A stretch of DNA of 37,661 bases from Parvularculaceae bacterium (GTDB lineage: Bacteria; Pseudomonadota; Alphaproteobacteria; Caulobacterales; Parvularculaceae), in assembly GCA_020446945.1 (NCBI GenBank), contig JAGRDS010000016.1:1-37661 (forward strand), read 5' to 3'. The position numbers were made by a program, and so were the translations under genes. The notes beneath the pieces were generated by a model. The model saw only the letters and a program-made list of their open reading frames with translations. It had not been told where the DNA came from and did no database searches. Shown here one piece after another: positions 24,674-33,243 of the stretch. The first letter of the stretch is position 1. Each line of letters starts with the position of its first letter.

Positions 24674-24737
24674 CGCCGGAAAGTAAAGGCGCGCCGGCTT
24701 GCGGGAAACGCCCCGGGCCTGCTAGGAGGATCGCGCA

Positions 24738-25166
24738 ATGGTAGCAAAACGATCGCTTACACTACTTATACTTGTAATTTTCGCCAGCCAGGCGTCGGCG
24801 CGCGATCTGTCCGGTCCGGTCGACGCGGTGGTCGAGCGAATTGTCGACGGCGATACGGTCCGCGTCTCGGCGCGTATCTGGGTGGACCAGTATGTAAGCG
24901 TTTCAGTCCGGTTGAAGGATGTCGATGCGCCGGAACTTTTTCGTCCGCAATGTTCGGCGGAAAAGGAAAAAGCGCGCGCCGCGAAAATTTTCGTTGAGGC
25001 GCTGGTCGGCGGCGGCGATGTCGTCCTGAGGGATGTGACGCATGACAAATATGGCGGGCGCGTTGCGGCGCATCTTGAAACGGCGTCGGGTGCGGATGTC
25101 GGCGCCGCGTTGCTCGCCGAAGGGCTCGCCGTTTCTATGGGCGAATCCGATCCGTGGTGCGATTAA
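24738..25166 (+). CDS. Exported thermonuclease-like (SNase fold) protein
   Basis: 142 residues with a strong AGGAGG site at 24724-24729. Residues 1-21 are a signal peptide (LTLLILVIFASQASA). The rest is an SNase domain: VERIVDGDTVRVSARIW, then VSVRLKDVDAPELFRPQC and THDKYGGRVAAHLE, closing with GAALLAEGLAV. Residues matching the SNase active site are present (Asp in DGDT, Arg/Asp/Glu in RLKDVDAPE, Arg in GGRV), so it is probably a calcium-dependent periplasmic or secreted nuclease. Such short single-domain versions are common in alphaproteobacteria and their role is unclear. Confidence 0.87.
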   Translation: MVAKRSLTLLILVIFASQASARDLSGPVDAVVERIVDGDTVRVSARIWVDQYVSVSVRLKDVDAPELFRPQCSAEKEKARAAKIFVEALVGGGDVVLRDVTHDKYGGRVAAHLETASGADVGAALLAEGLAVSMGESDPWCD

Positions 25167-25516
25167 CCCGTCTGTCCGGGCGCGAATAATATCCCGCCGC
25201 AGCCTCGCGCATAATTTTGGAGAAAAAAATTTTCCGGGGACGGCCGTCGCTCGCCGGAATTAACCATATAAGCCTTTGATTTCGAAAGGCCGGTCAAAGT
25301 TATCCCCCTACTTATCCAACACCTCTCCGGCGGGCCTATACTGCGCTCTGGAATTTAAAACCGCCTTGCGCGTCTGTCGCCGCGCAACAGCCGCCGACGC
25401 AAGGCGGCGGCGCGCTGTGAGTGAGGAAAGGAAAGTTGCGCAGGATGAAGACCCGTCGCCAAGTCGGCAAGCGCGGAACCGGCGCGCAGGAAAACCGCGC
25501 CGGGGGCGACGCTCGC
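25167..25516. other. Intergenic region between convergent genes, no gene seen
   Basis: 350 bp between the nuclease gene and the convergent unrecognised gene. It has an AT-rich patch near 25205-25235, and two 9-mers resembling DnaA boxes (TTATCCCCC at 25300-25308, TTATCCAAC at 25312-25320). Neither matches the consensus fully. No clear terminator or RNA gene is visible. Confidence 0.4.
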
Positions 25517-26833
25517 CTAGCGGTAAAATGTCGTCTCGGCGCCGGTGAACGCCCAGGGCTCCGCAAGGTCGATGCATCGCATCGCATCTGCGCGCGCCTC
25601 AACGCGCATCAGCGGCGCTGTCGCGCCGGCGTCAATGGACAAAAGTATGACGGCGTTGATCCGCGGGCCGACGAAATTCGCGCGCAATCCCTCATAACAG
25701 TAGACTTCGCCGCGCCGCACATGATCGAACGGCGCGTTGATGCGCCCGTCCGCCTGCTCGAAGGTGAGAAAATCCCTCGCGGCTTCCTCGCGCGCCTCTT
25801 CAAGCATCGGATTGAGGCCGACCATGTCTGCGGTCAGCGATTTGACGCGCCCGTGCAGCGCGAAAATGAGCCGGTCGGGATCGATCGCGTCCGGCGCCAA
25901 TGCGATGGCGCTCACTTTCGTCGTGCGGCCGTTATGCGAGGCGTCGGTGAACCAGGCGCCCTGCGCCGTGCCGGCGACATCGACAAGCGCGGTGCGGCAC
26001 GCATTCTCGCCCTTGACGCGGCGCATGCCCCAGGCGTCGCCGAGTTTCGATTTCCATTCGCCGGCGATCGCGTCGGGCAGATAATCGAGCGGACATTGCG
26101 AGCGGCTCGGATCGTCGGCGATCGCTTTCAGGATCGCCGGCGGGGCGGATATGGCGGCGCCTTCCGCATAAGGATTGACGCGATAGCGTTCCGGGCGTTC
26201 GAGCGCGGCTGCCGCCTCGTTCCTGTCTTCAAGCGCGACGTCGAAACCGTCGGCGCGGCCAAGCGTTTCGCCCTGCCGCACACGGATCAGCGCGCTCGCC
26301 GCAAGGTGATCGGGTCCGCCGATTTCGGCGAAGGACGCAAGTCCGCCGGCGCGGCGAACGATGGATTCGTCAATCTCGTCGAGATCGTCGTATTTGACGA
26401 TCAGCGAATCGCAAAGCTGCAATTTCAGGGACCAGGTTTCGCGCGCGGCGCCGCCCTGCGCGTCGCGGACCGTCAGCCGTTCAATCGCAACGATGTCGGC
26501 CCGGGCCGGCGCGCGGGCCGTGGTGACGCGCCGTTCGAAAACGCTCTCGCCCTTGCGCGTGTTCAACCGGATCGCAGGCGCCGGCAATTGCTCGCCCGGC
26601 GCGGTGACGCCGCCGAGCGGCGAGACGGACAGGATATCCTCGATCGGCGCGAACGCTTCCTTGAGGATCGGCGCGCCTTTTTCGCATACGCGCGCTGCGG
26701 CCGGTTCGGGGGCGGATTTGAGCGCGGCGGCCCTGCGCCCGGCTTCGCGGCCTGCGTCGGGATTGGCGATGACGACGCCGAGAAGCGCCGCAGCGCATAC
26801 ACCCGCCGCCAGTCGCGTGAAATGCTCAGACAT
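25517..26833 (-). CDS. Unrecognised exported protein
   Basis: 438 residues with a signal-like N-terminus (LAAGVCAAALLGVVIA, about 8-23), then a soluble Ala/Arg-rich protein with several Cys. I recognise no family with confidence. Visible stretches include FAPIEDILSVSPLGGVTAPGE (in the 60s-80s), which loosely recalls degenerate peptidase-M23-like proteins but without zinc ligands. Others are WSLKLQLCDSLIVKYDDLDEID and a C-terminal half with QAEGRI/EVYCYEG-like sequence. It is divergent from the YpfJ-type protease with a 249-bp gap. The codon pattern is normal for the window, so this is an ordinary resident gene. Confidence 0.8.
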   Translation of the reverse strand: MSEHFTRLAAGVCAAALLGVVIANPDAGREAGRRAAALKSAPEPAAARVCEKGAPILKEAFAPIEDILSVSPLGGVTAPGEQLPAPAIRLNTRKGESVFERRVTTARAPARADIVAIERLTVRDAQGGAARETWSLKLQLCDSLIVKYDDLDEIDESIVRRAGGLASFAEIGGPDHLAASALIRVRQGETLGRADGFDVALEDRNEAAAALERPERYRVNPYAEGAAISAPPAILKAIADDPSRSQCPLDYLPDAIAGEWKSKLGDAWGMRRVKGENACRTALVDVAGTAQGAWFTDASHNGRTTKVSAIALAPDAIDPDRLIFALHGRVKSLTADMVGLNPMLEEAREEAARDFLTFEQADGRINAPFDHVRRGEVYCYEGLRANFVGPRINAVILLSIDAGATAPLMRVEARADAMRCIDLAEPWAFTGAETTFYR

Positions 26834-27082
26834 CCTCGCCGCCTACCGACATCGCCCCTGCCAAGCAGCCCCCAAGCCGCCGCCCAAACTTGCGGCGGGG
26901 CGCGCGCGTGTCAAGGAAGAGCCGCCGGCGAACGGCGAATCGGCGCGCCTTGCGCCGTTCGCGTTGCCCGCGCGCCTCACCGGGCGCGGCGTTTAACCCT
27001 GCGCTCGACAGGAAGGGGTCGATTGGCGATAGTCCGCCCGTTTGGGTTGTGCGGCGCTTGCCGGGAGAACGGGGACCGAAAA

Positions 27083-27964
27083 ATGGTGAAATGGCGCGGA
27101 CGTGAAACGAGCCGAAATGTCGAGGACAGGCGCAGCGCAGCCGGCGCGGCCGGCGCTTCCGGCCTTGTCATCATGTTGCTGCGGCTGGTTTTGAGCCGCT
27201 TTGGAATTGGCGGCGTCGTACTTCTTGCGGGCGGGTTTTTCGCGCTGACGGCGATCGGCGTCAATCCGCTCGCCCTTCTTTCCGGTCAATCCGGCGGCGC
27301 GCGCGCGCCGTCCGCCGCAGATCAGGAGGCTTACAATTTTTCCTCCGTCATCCTCGCCGAAACGGAAAAGACGTGGACGGATATTTTCGCAAATGCAGGC
27401 GCGCGATACCAGCCGCCGGTTCTCGTCGTCTATTCGCGCCAGACGCCGACCGCATGCGGGTCGGGTTCGGCGGCGGCCGGTCCGTTCTACTGCCCTGCAG
27501 ATCGCAAGGTCTATCTCGATACAAGTTTCTTTCAGGAGCTTTCCCAACGCTTCGGCGCGCCGGGCGATTTCGCCGCCGCTTATGTCATCGCGCATGAAAT
27601 CGGACACCATGTCCAAACGATCACGGGTACGTCGGAGGAAGTTCGCAAGGCGCAATCGCGCACCGACCAGACGGGGCAAAATCTCTTGCAGGTGAAAATG
27701 GAGCTTCAGGCCGATTGTTACGCCGGCGTCTGGGCGAACCACGCCGACAGCAGGTCCGGTCTTCTCGAAGAGGGCGACATCGAAGAAGGGTTGCGCGCCG
27801 CTGAACAGATCGGCGACGACACGCTTCAGCGAAACGCCGGACGGCGCGTTACGCCGGACAGTTTCACGCATGGGTCTTCCGAGCAGCGAATGCGCTGGTT
27901 TACAGCCGGCTACCGGTCCGGCGACGTCGCCTCCTGCGATACGTTCGGCGCCGGCGCGCTCTAG
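27083..27964 (+). CDS. YpfJ/KPN_02809-type neutral zinc metallopeptidase
   Basis: 293 residues from the ATG at 27083; the frame continues open upstream but that part lies antisense to the neighbour gene. The N-terminus KWRGRETSRNVEDRR is the family signature. One membrane helix (about 42-60) follows. The zinc motif H171-E-x-x-H175 lies in VIAHEIGHHVQTITG, with the presumed third ligand in MELQADCYAGVWA (about 205-217). The middle segment with TACGSGSAAAGPFYCPADRKVYLD is also conserved. Substrate unknown; it is anchored in the inner membrane. It is convergent with trkH, one base apart. Confidence 0.93.
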   Translation: MVKWRGRETSRNVEDRRSAAGAAGASGLVIMLLRLVLSRFGIGGVVLLAGGFFALTAIGVNPLALLSGQSGGARAPSAADQEAYNFSSVILAETEKTWTDIFANAGARYQPPVLVVYSRQTPTACGSGSAAAGPFYCPADRKVYLDTSFFQELSQRFGAPGDFAAAYVIAHEIGHHVQTITGTSEEVRKAQSRTDQTGQNLLQVKMELQADCYAGVWANHADSRSGLLEEGDIEEGLRAAEQIGDDTLQRNAGRRVTPDSFTHGSSEQRMRWFTAGYRSGDVASCDTFGAGAL

Positions 27965-27965
27965 C

Positions 27966-29438
27966 CTATTTCCGCCAGAAATAGGGTGAAACAAGTACGA
28001 GCAGCGTGAATATTTCGAGCCGGCCGAGCAGCATGCCGAGAGACATCGCCCATTTCGCGCCGTCCGGGATCGATGCGAAATTCGACGCCGGGCCGACGGT
28101 TGCGCCAAGCCCCGGCCCGACATTGGCGATCGACGTTGCGGCGGAGGAAAGGGCGGAGATCGTATCAAGTCCGAGTACGGACAAAATCGCCGCGAGCGTT
28201 GCAAAACTCGCGAAATAAACGAAGAAAAAACTGAGGACGGAAGTGAAAACGTCCTCCGTAATCGGCCTGCCGTTATAATGCGCGACGAAAACGCCATTGG
28301 GGTGTGAGAGCCTGCGCGCATAGAGTTTCATGGCCGCCAGAGCGACCTGGAAGCGGAAAATTTTCATGCCGCATGCGGTGGAGCCCGCGCAGCCGCCAAT
28401 AAACTGTATGACGAAGAAAAATCCGATCGCGAATCCGCCCCATGCGCTGTAATCGGCGGTGGCGTAGCCAGTTCCCGTCATCACCGATACGACATTGAAA
28501 ATGGCGAGCCGGAACGCAATCAGCGGATCTACGTCAAATCTCGCATAGACATAGAAAAGCATGATCAGCGTCAAAAGCGCGACGAGGCCCAGGAAAAACT
28601 TCACCTGCGAATCTTCGAAAAGCCGCCCGATATCTCCGCGCATGATGACGATCAGGAATAATCCGAAGGGGAGGCTGCCGATTATCATGAACAGCGTGAC
28701 GATAAGGTCGATCGGTGCGCCCGTCGTCGCGATGAAGGCGCCGATGGAGGCGTCGCGCGTTGAAAAACCGCCCGTCGCAACCGTGGTCAGCGCGTGATTG
28801 AAGGCGTCGAATGCGGACATGCCGAACGCCCACAAAAGCAGGAAGCAAAGGAATGTGAAAAACACATAGATCGCCGACAGCGCGATCGAATAGGACGTCG
28901 CATTGGCGATGAATTTCTCGGACGTGTCCCACGCCTCGATCTTGAAAATCTGCATGCCGCCGATCTTAAGCGCCGGCATGACCGCGAACGCCATGATGAT
29001 GACGCCGACGCCGCCGAGCCATTGCAACAGCGATCGCCAGAATAGAATGCCGGGCGGCGCATCGTCCAGTCCCGTCATGACGGTCGCCCCCGTCGTCGTG
29101 ATGCCGGACATCGCCTCAAAGAAAGCGTCCGTATAGGACATTTTAAAAGAGCCGAGCGTGAACGGTATCGCAGCGCAGGCGACAATCGCCGTCCAGCTTA
29201 ATGCGACGATAAGAAATCCCTCTCGCGCGCCGAGATGTCTGATCGGTCCGCTGCTGGCGATCGCGACGCCGCCGCCGGCGAATATCGATATGATCGCGCC
29301 CGTCGCGAATGCGGTCCAGTTTTCGCGGTCGACGGGATCGGGCGCGAACAGATCGAGAAGAAGCGGCGCGCCCATCAATACGCCAAACGCCGCGACTAGC
29401 GCGCCGCTGACTAGAAAGACAGGTCTTAGGTCAGGCAT
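27966..29438 (-). CDS. trkH: TrkH-type potassium uptake channel subunit
   Basis: 490 residues with about ten to twelve membrane helices and the four P-loop selectivity segments of the TrkH/KtrB superfamily. They appear as MSGITTTGATVMTG, LTTVATGGFSTRD, VSVMTGTGYATAD and TSIANVGPGLG. The first pore loop is followed by the LLQWLGGVGVIIMA motif. It imports potassium and normally works with the cytosolic NAD-binding TrkA, which is not in this window. No strong ribosome site is visible before the ATG. Confidence 0.95.
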   Translation of the reverse strand: MPDLRPVFLVSGALVAAFGVLMGAPLLLDLFAPDPVDRENWTAFATGAIISIFAGGGVAIASSGPIRHLGAREGFLIVALSWTAIVACAAIPFTLGSFKMSYTDAFFEAMSGITTTGATVMTGLDDAPPGILFWRSLLQWLGGVGVIIMAFAVMPALKIGGMQIFKIEAWDTSEKFIANATSYSIALSAIYVFFTFLCFLLLWAFGMSAFDAFNHALTTVATGGFSTRDASIGAFIATTGAPIDLIVTLFMIIGSLPFGLFLIVIMRGDIGRLFEDSQVKFFLGLVALLTLIMLFYVYARFDVDPLIAFRLAIFNVVSVMTGTGYATADYSAWGGFAIGFFFVIQFIGGCAGSTACGMKIFRFQVALAAMKLYARRLSHPNGVFVAHYNGRPITEDVFTSVLSFFFVYFASFATLAAILSVLGLDTISALSSAATSIANVGPGLGATVGPASNFASIPDGAKWAMSLGMLLGRLEIFTLLVLVSPYFWRK

Positions 29439-29492
29439 GGCAGATGTCGGTTCCGCGTGGCGCCGGGCCGGCGCGCGGGGCGAGAAGCCCGC

Positions 29493-29891
29493 CTAGTTGA
29501 CTTTGCGGCGTTCGTAGGGACTGTCGAGAGAGAAGGCCGGAATATCGACGTCGAACAATATTCCTTTGTCGCTTTCCATGCCGTAACGCCCGACCATAAT
29601 TCCTGACGGCGTCGAAAGCGGCGCGCCTGAAGTATATTCGAAACGTTCGCCCGGCCGGATGAGCGGCTGTTCGCCGACGACGCCGATGCCGCGCACTTCC
29701 TCCGTCATTCCGGCCGCGTTCGTAATCAGCCAGTGTCTCGTTCTCAATCGGATGCTTTCGGGGGAATCATTGTGAATCTTCACGGTATAGGACCAGACAT
29801 ACAGATCGTCGTCAGGCTCTGACTGTCCTTCCAGATAGGTCGGGCGTACGCTGATCCTGATCCCGTTCGTCACCCGCTCATACATCGACAT
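29493..29891 (-). CDS. apaG: ApaG-domain protein
   Basis: 132 residues from the ATG at 29891; a second ATG at 29885 has slightly better spacing from GGAAAG. The fold is a single immunoglobulin-like ApaG domain: IRISVRPTYLEGQS, YVWSYTVKIHNDSPESIRLRTRHW, ITNAAGMTEEVRGIGVVGEQP, FEYTSGAPLSTPSGIMVGRYGM. The family is linked to cobalt/magnesium resistance in enterics, but its biochemical role is unsettled. Length is normal. It is divergent from dcd with a gap of about 170 bp. Confidence 0.95.
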   Translation of the reverse strand: MSMYERVTNGIRISVRPTYLEGQSEPDDDLYVWSYTVKIHNDSPESIRLRTRHWLITNAAGMTEEVRGIGVVGEQPLIRPGERFEYTSGAPLSTPSGIMVGRYGMESDKGILFDVDIPAFSLDSPYERRKVN

Positions 29892-30061
29892 CTTTCCGCC
29901 AGGCCTTTCTTTTCGCGCGGTCTCGCGCAAGGTTACCCTGTGCGCGGCGCCCTCGCCAAGCCGGTAAATGCGTGAAGCGAATCGCGCGATGCGAGCGTTG
30001 CGCTTGACTGGCGCGGGCCAAGCGGCTTCACCTCTCGCGCCACACGGTTTCCGGGAGCGAT

Positions 30062-31144
30062 ATGGGCGTCCTCAACGCTGAGCAGATCAAAGAGCAGATA
30101 AATTCCGGCGCTATTCGCCTTTCCGGCGCATTGCGCGCGCGCCAGTTGCAGCCGGCTTCGCTCGATCTCACGATAGCGCGCCGCGGCTGGCGAATTCGCG
30201 CGTCGTTTCTGCCGCCGCCGGGGAAAAGCGTGATCGACCGTCTCAATGACGGCCTCATGATGCACGAGATTGATTTTGAGAACGGCGCGGTGCTTGAGCG
30301 CGGATGCGTTTACCTGGTGGAGCTGGCCGAGCGTCTTCATCTTCCCGGCGATGTTTGCGGCGGCGCCAACCCTAAAAGTTCGACGGGACGCATTGATGTT
30401 TTCGTCCGCCTTGTCATCGACGCGAGCGAGGGAAAGCGCGTCGCCTTCGACGAGGCGCCTGCGGGATATGAAGGACCGCTTTACGCGGAAGTGAGCCCGC
30501 GCACCTTCTCGATTCTGGTGCGCGAGGGATCAAGCCTCAACCAGCTTCGTCTGAAACGCGGCGCGCCGCGCCTGAGCGATGCGGCGCTGGCGGCGCTTCA
30601 TCAGCGCGAACCCTTGATCGACGGACCCGCCGATATCGACGGCGGCATAGGGCTCAGCGTCGACTTGAAATCCGCCGGCGATATCGCCGGCTGGCGCGCG
30701 CGCCGTCATGCGGCGCTGATCGATGTGGATCTGCCCGGCGTGCTTGATCCGGAAGACTATTTCGAGGCGATCGCAGCGCCGAAATCCGGCTTCATCATTC
30801 TCGATCCCGACGAGTTTTATATTCTTTCCTCGCGCGAGGCGCTGTCGATCCCGCCTGGATACGCCGCTGAAATGACGCCGATCAGCCCCGGTCTCGGCGA
30901 ATTTCGCGTGCATTATGCGGGTTTCTTCGATCCGGGTTTCGGGTGGAGCGATGGCGGTCCGAACGGCAGCCGCGCCGTTCTGGAGGTCAGGAGCCATGAT
31001 GCGCCGTTCGTTCTTGAAAGCGGCCAGCTTGTCGCGCGTCTTGTCTATGAGGAAATGGAAGCGCCGCCCGCGCAGCTTTACGGCGCCGGCGTCTCTTCAA
31101 ACTATCAGGGGCAGAGCCTAAAACTGTCAAAGCATTTCAGGTAG
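30062..31144 (+). CDS. dcd: dCTP deaminase, long two-domain alphaproteobacterial form
   Basis: 360 residues, nearly twice the classic 190-residue Dcd. The sequence reads as two dUTPase-fold halves. The first has LQPASLDLTIARRGWRIRA and NPKSSTGRIDVFVRLVID, the conserved S-S-x-x-R nucleotide-site motif. The second has GFIILDPDEFYILSSREALSIP, then GLGEFRVHYAGFFDPGFG and ESGQLVARLVYEEM. It deaminates dCTP to dUTP, feeding dTTP synthesis. GGGAG precedes the ATG. The next gene starts 6 bases after the stop, suggesting co-translation. Confidence 0.93.
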   Translation: MGVLNAEQIKEQINSGAIRLSGALRARQLQPASLDLTIARRGWRIRASFLPPPGKSVIDRLNDGLMMHEIDFENGAVLERGCVYLVELAERLHLPGDVCGGANPKSSTGRIDVFVRLVIDASEGKRVAFDEAPAGYEGPLYAEVSPRTFSILVREGSSLNQLRLKRGAPRLSDAALAALHQREPLIDGPADIDGGIGLSVDLKSAGDIAGWRARRHAALIDVDLPGVLDPEDYFEAIAAPKSGFIILDPDEFYILSSREALSIPPGYAAEMTPISPGLGEFRVHYAGFFDPGFGWSDGGPNGSRAVLEVRSHDAPFVLESGQLVARLVYEEMEAPPAQLYGAGVSSNYQGQSLKLSKHFR

Positions 31145-31150
31145 CGTTCA

Positions 31151-31552
31151 ATGATTGAAATCCTCGCCGTAATCGCCCTGCAGGGCGCTCCCGCAGGCGG
31201 CATCCGGCCGCCGGACCAATCGTCCGATCCTTATTATCTGTGCAGGTGCCCGCAGTCTGCGGAAGAAGAAGCGATCACCTTCACCGGCTACGCCAGCGAC
31301 GCGCAATTAACGCTCGGCGCGGACGGGCGCAGCGTCGAGGCGCGTCAGGCGACCTTGTTCAGGGTTGCGAAAAAACCTGACGCGAGTTTCCCCGATCCGG
31401 CGAAAATCTGGCACGTTACCGACCCGGCGAAATGCGGCGTAAAATTCGACTACGGAAAAAGATATGTCGTCACCGCCGTCAAAAAGCCGGACGGGGAATA
31501 TGAAACGAATTATTGTCTGATGAAAGCGACAGCCGGTTCGGCCGGGCGCTAG
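31151..31552 (+). CDS. Small exported protein with NTR/TIMP-like pattern
   Basis: 133 residues starting 6 bases after dcd. A short hydrophobic N-terminus (ILAVIALQGAPAG) suggests export. Four Cys follow: C31 and C33 as CRC, C95 in AKCGVKFDYGKRYVVTAV, and C122 in ETNYCLMKAT. A CxC start, a central CG-x-x-F-x-x-G-x-x-Y-x-V strand and a late T-x-x-C match the netrin/TIMP-like (NTR) OB-fold domain. The spacing fits the TIMP pairing C1-C70 and C3-C99. I infer two disulfides of that kind. The function of bacterial NTR proteins is unknown. It converges with the methyltransferase gene; the two stops overlap by 4 bases. Confidence 0.65.
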   Translation: MIEILAVIALQGAPAGGIRPPDQSSDPYYLCRCPQSAEEEAITFTGYASDAQLTLGADGRSVEARQATLFRVAKKPDASFPDPAKIWHVTDPAKCGVKFDYGKRYVVTAVKKPDGEYETNYCLMKATAGSAGR

Positions 31553-32163
31553 TATTTCGAAAAAACGACGCTCAGATTGTTCGCCGGCATTTCGACGATA
31601 TCTCGTATTTTAAATCCGGTCCGATTTGCGAGCGGCGCAATCTCGCGGTCCAGATCGCGAACGCCCCAGCTTGAATCGCGCCCTTTCAGCCATTGGTCGA
31701 ATGCCTCGTTCGTGGGCGCGGTGTGCGCGCCGTCGCGCTTGAACGGGCCATAAAGAAACAGGCGCCCCTCGTCTTTCAGCAGGCTGGCCGCGCCGGCGAA
31801 CAGGCCTTTCGCCGCGGCGAAAGGCGCGATGTGGATCATGTTGATCGAAAGCACGCCGTCGCAGGCGGAAAACCGCTCCCGCCAGTTTTCTTGCGTCACG
31901 TCGCTATCATGGGGCTGCGAGATATTATCCAGCGCGCTTTCAGCGATCCACGCTGCAATCGACGCGCGAGAGGCCTCGTCCGGATCGCCAGGCAGAAAAT
32001 ACAGATGCGGCGCGGCCGCCGCGATATGGATGCAATGTTCTCCAGAACCCGATCCGACTTCGACAATGACGCCTTTGGTCGGCATATGTTTCAAAAACGC
32101 ATCGCGAATGAAATCGCGATTGCGCGCGCTCGACGGCGAATAAATCCGCGCGTCGCCGCTCAT
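31549..32163 (-). CDS. DUF938 SAM-dependent methyltransferase-like protein
   Basis: 204 residues from the ATG at 32163, which overlaps the stop of the upstream radical SAM gene (ATGA). The N-terminus DARIYSPSSARNRDFI and the SAM-binding loop VIVEVGSGSGEHCIHIA are characteristic of DUF938. Further conserved pieces are LYFLPGDPD, INMIHIAPF, LFLYGPFKRDGAHTAPTNEAFD and SSWGVRDLD. Substrate unknown. Coupling to a radical SAM gene suggests shared function, by inference. Confidence 0.9.
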   Translation of the reverse strand: MSGDARIYSPSSARNRDFIRDAFLKHMPTKGVIVEVGSGSGEHCIHIAAAAPHLYFLPGDPDEASRASIAAWIAESALDNISQPHDSDVTQENWRERFSACDGVLSINMIHIAPFAAAKGLFAGAASLLKDEGRLFLYGPFKRDGAHTAPTNEAFDQWLKGRDSSWGVRDLDREIAPLANRTGFKIRDIVEMPANNLSVVFSKY

Positions 32164-33110
32164 TGCGAACATCGTGCGCCGCCAAGCACGCAAAAGCGCG
32201 AGCAATGCGGATGTTTGAGCGGTACGGGGCGCATCGCTTCGGCGATCGTCCGGCCCATATCGAACGCCGCGTCATCGACGATCAGCGTGCAGGCGACGAG
32301 GGACGGCTTTTCTCCTTTGCGTTTGATCGCCATGCGCGAATTGGCGCACATCAGATCGGCCGGCGATTTGCCGAGAATGGACCAGCAATCGGTCGTGATT
32401 TCCGGCGTTTCTACTTCTTCGTCCATTTCGGGAAACAACACGAGTTCTGCGGGCGATGAGGCGTCGATCGCGAGCGCGTGTTTTTTGAACAGCATGGCGT
32501 AGGCGGCGCGCGCGGCGGCTTCGTCTTCTCCGAATTTGGCGCGCCCGGCGACCGACAGGCCGACGCCGTCGCCTGAAAAATTCTTAAGGCCCTCGATCGC
32601 AGCGTCGAACGCGCCGGCGCCGCGTTCTTCGTCATGCAGGCGCGCGCTATAGTGATCGAGGCTGACGCGCAGTTGCAACTGCGTTCCGTAACCGGCGGCG
32701 AGCCGCCTCACCCCCGCGCGCATCGCCGGGCGCATCGCCGGGCGCATCGCATTCGTCAGGACGAGCGCTTTGAGACCCGTGCGCAGCGTTGCTTCGATCA
32801 TGGCGATGATATCGGGGTTCATGAACGGTTCGCCGCCGGTGAACCCGATTTCTTTCGCGCCGTGCGCCGCCGCCTCGGTCAGAAACGGGGTGAAGTCTCC
32901 AAGCGTGAAATAGGCGAGGCGATCATTGGTCGGCGAACTTTCGATATAGCAATTGCGGCATTCGATATTGCACAAGGTGCCGGTGTTCACCCAGAGCGTG
33001 TCGAGCCGAAGGAACGCCGCCGCGGCGCGCGCTTTTCCCTCGCGCGTCCGGTCGGGGTCGATGAATTTTCCGTGTGCGCGCAATCCTGCGAGCCTGTCGC
33101 CGTCCGCCAT
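32160..33110 (-). CDS. Radical SAM protein with extra C-terminal cysteine cluster
   Basis: 316 residues. The 4Fe-4S/SAM motif is C47-x3-C51-x2-C54 in GTLCNIECRNCYIES, followed by the GGEPFMNP motif (GGE). The C-terminus has more Cys (TDCWSIL, LMCANS, VACTLI, HCSRFCVLGGARC), which looks like a SPASM/twitch-like auxiliary cluster site. A tandem 12-bp triplication in the middle encodes MRPAMRPAMR. The reaction is not identifiable from sequence. It overlaps the downstream DUF938 methyltransferase by 4 bases, so the two are translationally coupled. Confidence 0.88.
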   Translation of the reverse strand: MADGDRLAGLRAHGKFIDPDRTREGKARAAAAFLRLDTLWVNTGTLCNIECRNCYIESSPTNDRLAYFTLGDFTPFLTEAAAHGAKEIGFTGGEPFMNPDIIAMIEATLRTGLKALVLTNAMRPAMRPAMRAGVRRLAAGYGTQLQLRVSLDHYSARLHDEERGAGAFDAAIEGLKNFSGDGVGLSVAGRAKFGEDEAAARAAYAMLFKKHALAIDASSPAELVLFPEMDEEVETPEITTDCWSILGKSPADLMCANSRMAIKRKGEKPSLVACTLIVDDAAFDMGRTIAEAMRPVPLKHPHCSRFCVLGGARCSQ

Positions 33111-33190
33111 ATGCGCCCCGTTCTCGCCCCTTCTTCGAATTCGTCCACCGAAACCGTCATCGAATTCGTCGCGCCCGTATCAACTGACGC

Positions 33191-33223
33191 AAAAACGCCC
33201 GCCGCGGCAAGGGCGGCGGGCGT
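33191..33223 (-). terminator. Rho-independent terminator after the SYLF gene
   Basis: On the minus strand an 11-bp perfect stem ACGCCCGCCGC / GCGGCGGGCGT with a 7-base loop is followed by TTTTT. It begins 21 bp past the stop of the SYLF gene and separates it from the radical SAM gene downstream on the same strand. Confidence 0.88.
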
Positions 33224-33243
33224 CACGTCGGGTCAAATCCGCG

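Noticed and set aside
25300..25320. Two DnaA-box-like 9-mers, suggesting a replication origin
   Set aside because: Neither matches TTATCCACA fully, there are only two, and no origin-linked genes or strong AT-rich unwinding element accompany them.
25421..27082. Long plus-strand open frame upstream of the YpfJ-type protease, which would extend it to over 800 residues
   Set aside because: It is antisense to the exported protein gene at 25517-26833, its translation is Arg/Gly-rich without any domain, and the conserved protease N-terminus starts at 27083.
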